DNA of 64,000 bases, from assembly GCF_010015445.1 (NCBI RefSeq), contig NC_053129.1, positions 22,500,727-22,564,726 on the forward strand, in the 5' to 3' direction. The position numbers were made by a program, and so were the translations under genes. Shown piece after piece: positions 1-26,500 of this stretch; within the stretch, counting starts at the first letter, position 1; every line of letters begins with the position of its first letter. This DNA is from Perca fluviatilis. Taxonomy: Eukaryota; Chordata; Actinopteri; Perciformes; Percidae. The notes under the pieces are model-generated. The model was not told the origin of the DNA and did not search any database. It was given only the letters and a program-made list of their open reading frames with translations.

Positions 1-14439
<14,439 letters not shown>

Positions 14440-14945
14440 TAACATATGAGCTGCTGGACTGGATCCTGAATATTATCAGAGGAACAGCTCTACCAGAGGC
14501 TCTGTTATGCAGCTGCAGGACAAGTGCAAAAGGGCGAGGTACGTCATTAGAGATGCTCAACTTCTGCAGGACTACAAACATTTCCAATGAGGTCAACATG
14601 AAGAGGTGTGGATCAATCCATAAGAATGTATTCCTACTCAGTGCAGAGTCTGAACTTTAAATATTTTATACTTTACACTTAACCAGTAATATATTGGCTC
14701 TTATTTTTTGTCTTTTCATTGAATGAATCTGTTCGCTTGATATTAATTAACTTAAACAGTGTTAACACTTTTTATGCAACGTCATTTTATATACGTATAT
14801 ATATATACACACACTTTATATAGAGCCTTATTTTCCAGCTGCATGCTACATTGCTACATGAGGAAACAAAAATACAGTTTCTCTTGAAATGTCTTTTTCT
14901 TTGTTTAATCAAAATGATACAGCAAACTTTTGTTTTCAGAATGGT

Positions 14946-14951
14946 AATAAA
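14946..14951 (+). terminator. crybg1: candidate polyadenylation signal of crybg1
   Basis: A canonical AATAAA lies about 510 bases after the crybg1 stop codon in AT-rich DNA, and it is the first one I see on the plus strand after the stop. Nothing in the intervening stretch looks coding, so I read 14440 to about 14970 as 3' UTR. The cleavage site itself cannot be seen. Confidence 0.45.
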
Positions 14952-15242
14952 AGTATTTTTGTCAATACATTTCTTTAATACACTGTACAGCACATAGAGT
15001 TGCACTTGGTTTACAACAATGTACTAAAAGGCAAAATGCTACAGATTTCTTTATTTGTTTTTGCCCAAATTTTGAATGGTCAACTTTTGTTCAGCTTACT
15101 TACTTACTTACTGTAAGCTACACTCACATACTGTAATGTGAGATGCAACATGACATGGGTAGTTGTCAAATAACCTTGACATGGACAAATGCAAATGTCT
15201 TATTTTGCTGCTTCTACCTCAACTGGTGCTGGAGGATAAACA

Positions 15243-15248
15243 TTTATT
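15243..15248 (-). terminator. rtn4ip1: candidate polyadenylation signal of rtn4ip1
   Basis: The plus strand reads TTTATT here, that is AATAAA on the minus strand, about 410 bases past the stop. A second copy lies at 15050-15055. Either would leave only 100-300 bases between the convergent 3' ends of crybg1 and rtn4ip1. Confidence 0.35.
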
Positions 15249-15657
15249 TCCAGCTGACTATGTTCGTAACAGACCTATTTTATTATGCGACTCCTTATTG
15301 AATACATTGCAGTAATCTATACCAAAATATACCAAAAAGCCTGGTTGTAACAGCTGGATGCTGACCTGAATGGTTTTTATTGGTTCAAGGCTGATGATTT
15401 ATAGTAACTTTAATGATACAGGAAGGCAGCATAACTTAAACACCTTGTGAAGACTTCAAGACAGTACAGGAAGGTGTACGTTTTAGCAAGAGCAACAGCC
15501 TTTGGCCCGCTCCCATTACAAGCTCAGGTCACGCTTGTAGTCTGCTGCACCACAGGAGCACTACAGTACAATAATACAATCTGCCCCTCTCAGGAGTAGC
15601 CTTGTAAAGGTGAGAAGAATCCCAAAGCTAAATTCTCTTGGCATTTTTTCTTACTGT

Positions 15658-18600
15658 CTAGTTTTGTTTGGCCATTTCTTGAACTTCTTGCTCTGACTCC
15701 GCGGTCTCTGTGCGACTGTTCTGCACCAACTCTTCGGCCTGTCTCTCGTCCTCTTCAGCCACCCTGACTACAGTCTTCCCTCTGGCGTGGCCCTGCTCCA
15801 ACTTCTGAAAAGCCTGGGGCACCTGGGTAAATGGAAACTGGGCCTCCACAACTGGCAAGATCTGCAGTGAACCAGCAGAAAAATATCATGAATATGAGCT
15901 TAAAATCAATCAGGAAGTAAGTCAGGAAACAATTAAGCGATTTAAACATTTAGCATATCAGACATGGGATAAATAGTATTTTGTTTTCGTTTTCATGGCT
16001 TGGGGAAATGGATGGGTGGACTGCTTTATTAGACAGCAGAATTAGTGTTGACAGTTTGACGATTAAGTCAATTACATATATTTTCATATGCTTTCTGATG
16101 TGCTGATTGGATAAACTCCACGCATTAAGTGCTCTAAACCAGACAAAATGAATACCTTCTCTATCTCCAATACTACAGGATCAAGATCTAAGCTGAACAG
16201 ACGGGTTTTCCCAAATGCACACCACTGGGAAAATATAGTAATTATATTTACTCAATTTAGACAAGCAAATATCCACAAGCTGATGCTACATCACCTCTGC
16301 TTTCATAGCTGTGAGTGAGGGAGGGGTTCAGAATGTGATGAGGCTGGACAATCCTGTGCTAGTCCCACAACACGAGCAGCCAGCGGGCTTGTTATTCTGG
16401 TCAGCATCTCTTGTAGTTAACAATGAATGGGGAGCGCAGTGGCGTCACACTGGAAACCATCCACACTTCTGACTGAGAATAGGACATGCAGAGAGAGAGA
16501 GAGAGTGTGTGCATGTGTGTGTTTTGTGCGGGGGGGCTGTGCATGTCCGTAGCTTCCCGCCACTGGTCTGAGTGTGCCGCTCACTGTAAGCCCCGAGACA
16601 AAAGGACAGAGGTCCCACACGCTTTTGCGAATGGCTGCTCAGCACTGTTTAAAAATCCATTCACCGTCTCCTGGCGCCTGACTCAATCGCCCAGAAGCCA
16701 ACTGTGCGCAGCGGGAATGCCATGCTCACTCCTTAACAAAGCCCAGGGGAGCCTTGAATACAGGGATCCCTGATATGTTCATATTTAATTTGTATGATCT
16801 CCATCCCTGCATGAATTTCACCGTCAGGCTGATTCACTATCAGGTGATTGGTGTGCAAATGAGAGGATTTCCATCAGTCAGTATACGTGGTTCTGAATGA
16901 CAAGTAAGCCAGCATGTATAATATTAGTAATGAAGGCGTCACAGTACCTTCCCTGCATCCACCAGCTTGCTGACTTCATCCAGGGCAGGCCCATCTGGCG
17001 CATAAAATCCCCACCGATAGAAGACTCCACTTGATATGATGTTCTAAGAGGCAAACAGAGCAGAGGCAACAATTACAAGTCAGGCAGGTATGCACATCAC
17101 TGGTTATAAAACACCACAGAGTGGTTATCTGGGTAGGACAATATTAGGAACTCTACATACAAAAAGGTCCCCATGTGTCCTACTTTGATCTACAATTTTT
17201 TTTTTATAAAGATAAAGACTTTAAAACCTAGTGATTAAAAATACCATGAACTTACTACTGAATGTGGAAAATTTGAATATTTTGGATTACAAAAACCAAC
17301 CGAGACATAACAAAAGACAGAGCACACATAAATGTTTGCTGGAGACACTCTGTCACCACAGTGACTTGTGTAACACAGGCATACTGTGAGAAGTAGCAGC
17401 ATGGATTACATGTAAGAAATACTGATCATTACAAAATTGCTGACACAATCCCAATAAAAAGGTGCACTAAGCATCTAAAACACGAGGAGAGAAAGAAAGA
17501 AACTCCCATGTACTAATCTTGAAATTAGACCCTTAATATTTGATCCTAATATTATATTATGTGACATGACTTTGCCACACCCCTTAACTATCCTTGCTTG
17601 CTTGAACAAAACAGATTCTTCCTGATCAGTCAGTGCTGACAAGAAGTTGAACGCTAGAGTGCTCAGTTGTGCTGTGATCTCCCAGATGAAAAGGACATGC
17701 TGTCAGTGAGGGTGTGACTGCGGTGGCTGAGCCCCGCCAAACTGACCAGCTGGCTGCGACCGTGGACAAAGGGGCCCGGAGGCTTGGCAAGAAACACACA
17801 AACACTGGTATTTGCTGGGGGGAGATAGCCAGCTACAATCTGCACAAATACCAAATACTGCTGGTTCAGCAGCAAACACATGCGCGCACACACACATTGC
17901 ATCTAGACTAACGGCCACACACACACACACAGTCCCATCCACACACGCACACCCGACTCCAACGCTGCCAGCCGTGCTGTCTCCAATGGCCAGGACAACT
18001 TGATTGAGTCCCTTGAGCAGCTCCACCCTGTCCTCTCCTCTCCATCCACTACCCTCATTACACATTACACTCTACCAATAAAGCAGCTGAAGGGACCTGC
18101 AGTAACACGAGGGTTACACCCATGCAGGGACTCAATCTCTCTCTCTTCACCTGCACACAGTCCAATTTATAACACTGCAGGGTATATTTCTACAGATCAA
18201 GTATAAACATTTGCAAAGAGAGAATATGCTATTAAGCTAAGTCAAATTATAACATGATTTTTCCATCCCCATTTCAACTGAACATCAATTCATCTGATCA
18301 ACTAAATGCAGGGATGCACCGATTTTGAAATTCTGGGTCAATGCCGATGTTTATAATAACAACTTGGTCGATACCGGTGTTTTATTGTTGCAGTCAGTGG
18401 CTTCTTCTCCGAAGTCAGCAGCTGCAGTAGCAGCATATGCTAGCGGACTGTTGTCCAAGTCTGACTGCAAAAAAACAACACAAACATCGGCCACTGCCAT
18501 CGGTGAATGCCATCTTATTTGCGGATAGGCCGATGGCAGTCAACCAGGCGAATATCAGCCAATGCCTGTCGATAAATCGGTGCATCCCTAACTGAATGGA

Positions 18601-21600
18601 AATAAAACAAAATCGTCTTCTAGCTGGAACAGGTCTACACCCATTGCACAATGTTGTCTTTCCATGCCACTGATGATTAAGTATTTCATTTCAGTTTGGG
18701 AGCACCTGTGGTTCACACGCACGCTAATGGCTTTGAGGAACACCAACCAAAAATAAACAACAGGACAGTAATAAAAGTTGTTTGCTAGGCGAGTGGATGT
18801 GCATGTCAGACCATAAACGGCAGTATAATCTTTCACATCAGCACGGTTTTATTCAGTCTTGAAATCCAAATGTTGCTTTGCTCATCTTACCTGTGTGGCC
18901 TTGCTGTGCAGGGTGAATCCAGTTTGAAACATCCCGCCCAGCAGGCCCATGGAATCGGCGTTGAAGAGTAAAGGTGTTACCAGTGTGACGTACTTTGCCC
19001 CAGACCAGGGCTTCAGCAGGCCTATGGCCCACTGCTCCGTTTCCCCACCCACGCCGTCCAAAATCACGTCAAACCTGAGGGTGCAAACCCACACTGTCAA
19101 AATAACTAAAAACATACACATTTTATAGCAAGTTAGTGGTTATGTTTTATCATCTCAGATCAGTATCTCACATATTGCTAGAGCCCTGATTTAAAGCGTA
19201 TGCTCGGAAAAGATAATTGTTTTGTCTTCGAGCTAAAGCCAGGATTTACCAATTTTGTTTCAGGGGGCGGGTAGAGCATCCACTCTGGCCTTGAGCCCTG
19301 GTTTCCATGGAAACTAGAAAGCAAGTCAGTGAGCACTTATGCCATGCGGACAGTAAGATGTTTACCACGCTGGGGGGGAGGGGGGGGGGACTTTAAAGGG
19401 GAGAAGCACACACAATTTTTCGCAGTCCTGAAGGATTCCTTTTCATTAGCACCTTGATTGGACAGGCACTGAATCTAATAATACTTCATTAGAGTCCGAG
19501 CCCGGGGCTAGTGATGAACATTATGCCCTGATCTTTTTTTTTTTTAAATAAAAACAATACAATGCCACCACCTTACACATAATGTACTATATGATATGAT
19601 AGTCTGGTTACTTTTAAAAACACTTTTCACAGCAACAACACATACTTTTCCATCATTCCTAGCTGTTCATGCGCATCTCCTGCTGTGTAGTCCACCACCT
19701 CGTCGGCCCCCAGCCCTCTAATAAGGCCTTCGGCGTTCTGAGAGCAGGTAACAGTTACGTGGGCACCCCAGGCCTTTAATAACTGCCGGCACACAAGTGA
19801 AGAAAACAGAAATATACACACAGACGCAGCAAATGGCCTTACAATCATGCATTTAAAAGAGTCAAACATAGATTCGGTATAGCTAGTGGAATATACTTTG
19901 CCCTACCTGAATAGAGAATGTTCCAACACCTCCCGATCCTCCAGTGATCAAAACTCTAGGAGGAAAAAAAAAAAACAGCAATCAGAGGGTCATTCAATTA
20001 CTGTGTGACTCATTTAGGCAAAGCAACTACAAGAAGTGGAAGCCTCGGGGGAGTAAAAAGGGATTTGTAGTATTGGAAACTATTACATCCAAGAGAGAAT
20101 GAAAGTTCCATTACATTACACATCAGGTTCAATTTTTACAGTCTATGGATTAAAGCCCTTTTGATGCCAATTAGAATGAAATAGAAGACTACTTTTCCCA
20201 TTGAAATGAATATGAAATATGGGTCTTGTCAAAGTATAGGTCAGCATGACTAGACTGATTTAACAGACAAAGAGCACATTTAGAAACTCCAAGACCTTGT
20301 AGAATTAATTCAAGGTTTGATGGCCTTTTGTAATATTATTCAGGGACTTATTAATTTTTCCCTGATACTGTAATTTACACTTCTGTTCTGTGTATAAATG
20401 GTGAGGGGGTAGAGGGGTTCAAAACAAGGTTATCAGGCCGGTGCTTGCCTTTTATTTGAAGAGCTGTCTCTGCAAAGACCACCTGCATTAACAAGCGCAG
20501 ACAGAGCAGTGTTGGCTACATAGGGGATGGATGCTGCCTCTGTGTGACTCAATAATTTTGGTTTATGGGAAACCTGCAAAAAACAGCCAATGTCAAGAGT
20601 GAGAAATATTACAACACGTCAACAATATTTTCAAATTATCAATTCAAAAGCTCAGTCTACTCATCAGAGCTGCTGTGAGGGCAGCTAGCTAGTACAATAC
20701 AGCAAGAAAACAAAAGTCCAATTACATCTCTGCCACGGTTAATTGATCTTGTGTTATTACTGTTGTAACTGCTGTACAACCAATTGCCCCTCTGGGGAAG
20801 AATAAAGTTCTACTTGACTTGAGTTGACTACTGGCTCTGTAGCTTACCTCATACTCGGTTAGAGTCACAAATTCTGCCAGACTGCCTTGTTTCCATGGGG
20901 GAACAGCAGCCCACACCTGGGAACACAAATATGACATTTAACATGCTGAACACGACTCAATTTAACCACCTGCTCTCGGTCTCTGAATCTGGTTAATCGG
21001 CTATTAAGCCCTTAGTTAGCAGTTCCAGTTCTTATCATTCGTTTTCTAAAAATAGTTTTTAAACTATTGGAACAAGATTACTAAAATAATATATGTGGAA
21101 AATGTTACTGGTGTGTTGCTCTATTATTTAATCCCATTCACTTTAAGTTGGACTGCATAATTACATTTATATCTGCAGCGAGGAAGTAATGTGGATATGT
21201 GGGAGGCAGCACACTAGATGTCTCGGATTAGTATTCATGTGATGACCAAGCAGAAAAAGTTTAATCTTTCTTCCAAGAATATTACTGTGGATGACTTGAC
21301 TATGGAGTTGCTTGCATAGAGGTGGGCAATATTATGATGTATTCTGTGAGACAATATGAGTGTGTTTTGCCTTAACATTATGGATAGAATAGAAAATAAA
21401 ATACCTTCTCTACTTTTTTGCATGCAAAAAAAAAATGAAAATTGTCTTTGGTTTGGTACTTGCACATGATGGTGAGGACGATGGATGATGAGGACTGAAT
21501 CATTATACTGTTATATTATTGTGGCTATTTTTATAACATAATTGGTAATACTGACGTACTTGGGCAGTTAAGCATAACATTTTTTTGCGATGAAAGCAAC

Positions 21601-23188
21601 ACATTTAACACAGAGGTAGGTTTATATGTCATGAAAATATAGGTATTGGGCCCCTGAGGGACATGGCAGCCATTTTTCAAAATGGTTGACTAATAGCCAC
21701 CACTCCAGGATTAGTCCTCTCTGTCGCGATGCAGCCATAAGGAGGCTGATAGTAGGATGTCACTTCATGGCCATCAGACGATATTGATTGGTACTGTTGA
21801 TTCAGATGTTGTAGTGCTTGTAGTTTCTGTGGTGCAAAGTCTTAAAGAAGGGAAAGAATTTTGGCTTGCATTCGGAACATGCAAACATTTCAGATACCTT
21901 GCAGCACATGATATTTCAAAGGGCCTTGGATCTGAAAAGGCACGTGCACTCCCAATGTTCCATGCTTACACTGGGTGTGACAGTGTCCAGCTTTGTTAGT
22001 TCTGACATCTGATCTGATCAGCTTGGCAATCATCAAGTCATAAAATAATTTTTCTGCAACATTCAGGCATATTTAGCGCCATATTTGCCAAATGTGTTGC
22101 TTTTATCGTAAAAATTCACAATTGTTTTGGATATTTCAACCTAGCTGCCCCACTATTTGGTGTGTTCAACCAGTGGTTCCCAACCTTTTCAGATTGTGAC
22201 CCATTAAAATGAAGCAATGTCTACTTATGACCTCTCATTAAAGGTTCCATTATGTCCATGGGGATATGACCAGGACGACAGAAGATTTCTTTACACCTGT
22301 TTTATGCTTAATGTTTTTAGAGTCAAGAGGAGGTACAATTATAAGAAAAAAAGCAATGATTAGAGAAACATCTAGGCTAAGACCATTGTGAGCAGTGTTG
22401 CAAATCAATGAGCAGGACTGTTTTATGGCAACAATGGATTTGTATATGACTTCTATCTATATGATGCAGGACCTTGATTTCATGGGTATTCAATTTGCTT
22501 GATTAACCACAAAAAATAAATTTCTGTCTAGTTATCTTATCAATAAATAGTTTCCCAACTGATTTTCTAGATGAAACATTGCAAATTACAAGTACAGTTA
22601 TACAGTGTTACATCTTCTAAAAGATGGGTGTGCAGTGTAGCTCCTACCTTATCTCCTGGAACAAAATGGGTAACCTCCGATCCACAGTCAACCACTACAC
22701 CAGACACATCACGACCCAGAATCAGAGGAAACTCACTATCATTGTTGTTGTCCATCACAGACATTGGATCCCTTCTTAATTTAAGCAATTTAGCTCCATA
22801 ACCACCTGGAAATGGAGACAGCGAGCAGGTTAGAAAAAAAACTTACATATCATTAAACATGTTGTTCACAAACCTTTGTCCAATACTTACCCCTCATAGA
22901 GATATCAAGAGGGTTGAGACTAGCCGCATGGACTTTAATCATCACCTCACTGGGAGAATTGACAGTGGGGACGGTGATTTCTTCCGCGAACTTCAAAACC
23001 CCATTAGTACCATACTGATCAATGACCCAGGCTGACATACAGCTCTGCAGTCTTGAAGGTGAAGTGCTGAAATGTCTCCTGAAGCACACACTCCAGCCTG
23101 CCCTGGCCAATGTTTTGGTCGAGTCTGCTGCTTTCGCGTTGAACAAAGACACAAACCTGGTTGATATCATTGCTCTGACAGAAGACAT
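15658..23188 (-). CDS. rtn4ip1: rtn4ip1: reticulon-4-interacting protein 1, mitochondrial NAD(P)H oxidoreductase-like
   Basis: Nine exons in transcript order: 23188-22891, 22805-22648, 20916-20848, 20573-20449, 19955-19907, 19782-19646, 19074-18891, 17043-16948, 15861-15658 (TAG). They total 1320 nt, or 439 aa; human is about 396. The first ~45 residues are rich in Arg, Ser and Ala and almost free of acid, as expected of a mitochondrial presequence. A GroES-like half follows ([34 protein letters not shown]), then a Rossmann half with nucleotide-binding GGSGGVG near residues 222-228 and [10 protein letters not shown]. No structural-zinc Cys cluster is visible, which fits the zinc-less quinone oxidoreductase group. 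In mammals the protein supports coenzyme Q synthesis and complex I, and recessive loss causes optic neuropathy. Two oddities: the 20449 exon ends in a GC donor, and about 30 charged residues follow the usual C-terminal GKTV motif. Confidence 0.95.
18309..18590. mobile_element. hAT-type miniature transposon with 15-bp perfect TIRs and 8-bp TSD
   Basis: Left TIR AGGGATGCACCGATT (18310-18324) and right TIR AATCGGTGCATCCCT (18575-18589) are perfect inverted repeats about 280 bp apart. Flanks ACTAAATG (18301-18308) and ACTGAATG (18591-18598) form an 8-bp target duplication with one mismatch, diagnostic of hAT. There is no transposase. It lies in an rtn4ip1 intron. Confidence 0.88.
20745..20820 (+). 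mobile_element. possible LINE 3'-tail remnant
   Basis: AATTGCCCCTCTGGGGAAGA followed by AATAAAGTTCTACTTGACTT resembles the short 3' ends of fish L2/Rex1-type LINEs (a small GC hairpin, AATAAAG and a short tandem tail). It is too short for a firm class. Confidence 0.35.
21757..21999 (+). pseudogene. fragment of a repeat-associated protein with DSDVVVLV and FHAYTGCD motifs
   Basis: An 80-codon frame in an rtn4ip1 intron reads [20 protein letters not shown], then [20 protein letters not shown] and [14 protein letters not shown] recognise this combination from uncharacterised multi-copy proteins in fish and invertebrate genomes, probably of mobile-element origin; D-x-D-V-V-V-L hints at a nuclease-like (PIN/FLAP) fold. 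It is antisense to rtn4ip1 and has no start context or flanking exons, so it is most likely a remnant. I cannot assign a function. Confidence 0.45.
22171..22440 (+). mobile_element. hAT-like element remnant with one surviving end
   Basis: CAGTGGTTCCCAACCTTTTC at 22171 is a typical hAT-type terminal repeat, followed by the usual GTGACCCATTAAAATGAAGC body. I found no right-hand inverted repeat, so the element is truncated and its end is approximate. Confidence 0.5.
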
Positions 23189-23506
23189 TTTCGTCTTTCA
23201 CCTGGCTGTGCTAACAAGGTCAGCTTTTGAAACAATAAGTCATTTGGAAGAGCACTTGTCACTAACTTAGCTAACGTTAGCTAGCTAGGTAACATTAAGC
23301 TACTCAGCTAATGCTAGCATGTCCACGTCGTCAGAGCTCAAAGCAAACGCATAAATGTACATTATGGGTCAAATAAATAAGCGACGAGGCCGTTGTTCAC
23401 GCTATCGAGCGTTACATTAAGCTGAAGTAAGAACAACTGTTAATTCAGCAGATAGCACACTCCTCTCTAGCTACATAACAAGCTAACCCTTGAACTCACA
23501 ACGATA

Positions 23507-23542
23507 GCCAATCAGAATTCTGTAGCTAAAACACTGGCCAAT
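23507..23542 (-). promoter_or_regulatory. rtn4ip1: paired CCAAT boxes upstream of rtn4ip1
   Basis: GCCAATCAG at 23507-23515 and GGCCAATAG around 23536-23544 lie about 320-350 bases upstream of the rtn4ip1 ATG, 30 bases apart. The first is a near-ideal NF-Y site. No TATA box was seen, which is common for housekeeping mitochondrial genes. Promoter use is inferred. Confidence 0.35.
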
Positions 23543-23544
23543 AG

Positions 23545-26500
23545 AGTAAGAGAATGACTCTGACGTATAAATAATAATAATAAAAATAATAATAATCTCA
23601 AATATAATCTATGAGATCTAATGAAAGTAAAATGACATAACTTTAATACATATATGTATATATACAACTTTTCTTATCTGTAAACCCTATAGGCCTACAT
23701 TCTGTTTGCAAAGCCTAAGTAAGTATTTGTATTTAATTTTATTATAAATAGAAGAGACCTCTGGTGCAATGGTGTATTGAATGTAATAATATATTCTATT
23801 GCCTGTAATGTTGTTGTAGTTTGTTTTTTGTTTTTTACAAAAACTAGCAATGATAATAATACATTTTATAATGATACATTTGATATATACAGTAATATGA
23901 TATAATATGAAAATTATAATAATCACTTTGTATAATGACATGCTGTACAGTAACAAACCAAAAGCATCAACGCACCTAAACCCTAATAGAGGAGAAAGAC
24001 TTTCACTTCAATTTCACTGGCTCCAGTAACGCTCAAACACAAAAATCCATTATGTTGCAATAATTTCCTATTATCATAAAAAAGTGTACATGAAAAAATT
24101 ATAACCCAATATGCTTGAGAGGTTCACTCAACAGTAAAGTGACTGCTGAGTGCTCCATCAGCTGGAGCCAAAGGGCTGAAATACATGCGGAGCACAATTT
24201 CAGCGAAGAAAACCAAAGGCAAATGGACAGAAAACATTATCTGTTTATGTGTGAGCAATACACAGAGGATTGCATTGGGGTTTGTTTTAATGTTTACATG
24301 ATGCTTTACAGTTATGACATGGCTTTAGCGTATCATTTCTTAAAGATCCATTTGGGGAATGTGGTCACAAAGTAAAACAGCTGCTCTGCTGTTGACCATT
24401 ATAGATCACTGCTGCAAAAGCTATATGACTTCCCATCAGAAGATCTCATGAGGCATGAACAGTAAGCTGAGGAAGCAGCTCAGTCACCTCATGTTATTTT
24501 AATTATAGACTGGTGAATTAATTAAATAAAACAAATCACTCTTGTCTCATGCAAATGACAAATGACAGCAAGCTGAATCGATGTTGTCTTTTCAAGAGAC
24601 AAAAAGGGAGAGAAGTGAGAAAAGGAAGAGAAGAGGGGCCTGTGGCTGTGTAATGATTCAGCATGAAATCTGGCAACAAACAGCACTGTCATTATGATCA
24701 CAACTCCCAGGGGAACGAGGGCACACTGGAAATTGGGTGCTTTGTCCATGCTGGCTCATTACAGTAGGTCTGTCTAATGAATTATACCCCTGGCTGCCGC
24801 TCCAAAAAACTTCAATTCTATGTTGCTGAGTGTAGAGTGTGTCATCTTTTAGGCAGCACCGTGATAAAAATAACCACTATTTAAAAAGTTGACCAGCTAC
24901 ACAAAACAAGAATGGGTCAGACTGTGAGAGCAGCATCTGTCTTTAATAGTTTTAATTAAATTAATTAAATTAATTAACTTTAATCATTTTTAGGAGGGTC
25001 ATTCTTTTCCAGAAACACCATGTAGAGCTTTTTTAGGCATCCTTTCCATCTTGGGACCTGTGGCCCAAATCACATGGCTGCTCTAATATAAAATACAGCT
25101 TTGATCTAATTTAATTTAGTGGTCAAAAAGGGCCGTCAACATCTGATTAAGGAGACTTCAACCCATCAGCCCATCAGGTCACCTATTTCTCATGCGCTAA
25201 GAAAATATTAAATATGCCATGGCATAGTGATAGTTCTTTTGTATTTGCATCTTTCCCACCTGTTCATTTTCATATTTCTTTTACCAGTTATCCCTCTTCT
25301 TTAAATTTCTTCCCAGTGCCAAACAAACCAATTAGCAGACAAATCTCCAGATGTTTGGCACACCACAGCTTGACACCTCTGGTGAGGTTGGCCATGAATG
25401 GCCACTCACTGCTCAGATGATCACACAAGCCTTGTTTATTATATACAGCTTCTTGTGACCCACCACAGAGAGAAAGAGAGGACTGTGCAGTGTGCACCTC
25501 TCACTAGCTGGGCTCTGATATTATATTTTTAGAATGAACGATTGGTTTCTCTCCTTGGTAACTGCCCCATTTTTTTCTTGAATAGGTCAGACACAAGTAC
25601 GGTGGATGCTGACTGTGGTGTAGAGAAAGGCATCTTTATGCTATTTTACATATGGTTTTACATGATTCTAAAATGTTGTCAAATGAATGGCCTGTGAGAT
25701 AAACACATCCTTGTTGTTAGCAGAATAATGTGTGTTTAATCAGCTAGACCTGCAGGTCTGCACCTATTACTAAAAATACATAATAAAAGATTTTAACATG
25801 TACAATTTATATATAAATGCTATGTTGACATTTTTGGCACTTTGTAGATCATATTATCAGGTCACAGCCTTCCCAATAAAAAATACAAAAAATGACCCAA
25901 CATACTTTATGACTATGTCCTATATTCGTAAGGTGTCTACACACGCATGCACCGCACGCACGCACGCACGCACGCATACACGGTTTATTCAGTCTGGTTC
26001 ACAAATAAATTATTTCAACATACTTTACACCTGCAGGGACTAAATGTAATCCAGACAGGTCTTTTGCGAGAGAACATTGCACTTACACAAATACAATTAA
26101 AGTTTCTCCACAGTCCATGGTGTCTAACACCTAATTGGGAAGCCGTCTGATGAAATAAACCACATTCATTATACAAATGTCAGTGCCTGCTGTTGGAGTG
26201 TAGGAAGAAGAGAGCGCTGGGAGGAGGTGCGGACGGGCTGTGAGTCGAGCTGACAGGCTGCTAATGAGATACCAGGCAACTAAGAGGCCCAATTTCTAAC
26301 ATAGTAGTTGGGTGTATGATATAATGAGGCACACTGCGGAGTTATGGTTTTTTTTTAACTGTAAACCATTTCCATCATCATCATTACATATCCTCTATCC
26401 TTTACAAAAACATTTCAACAATGTTTAAATATTTCATTCATTTTGCTATTTAAATTCACTCATCACATTCATTACATTTGCAATGCAGCAGTCGGTGTGA

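Noticed and set aside
25945..25977. CRISPR-like direct repeats
   Set aside because: It is a simple tetranucleotide run in a vertebrate genome, with no spacers.
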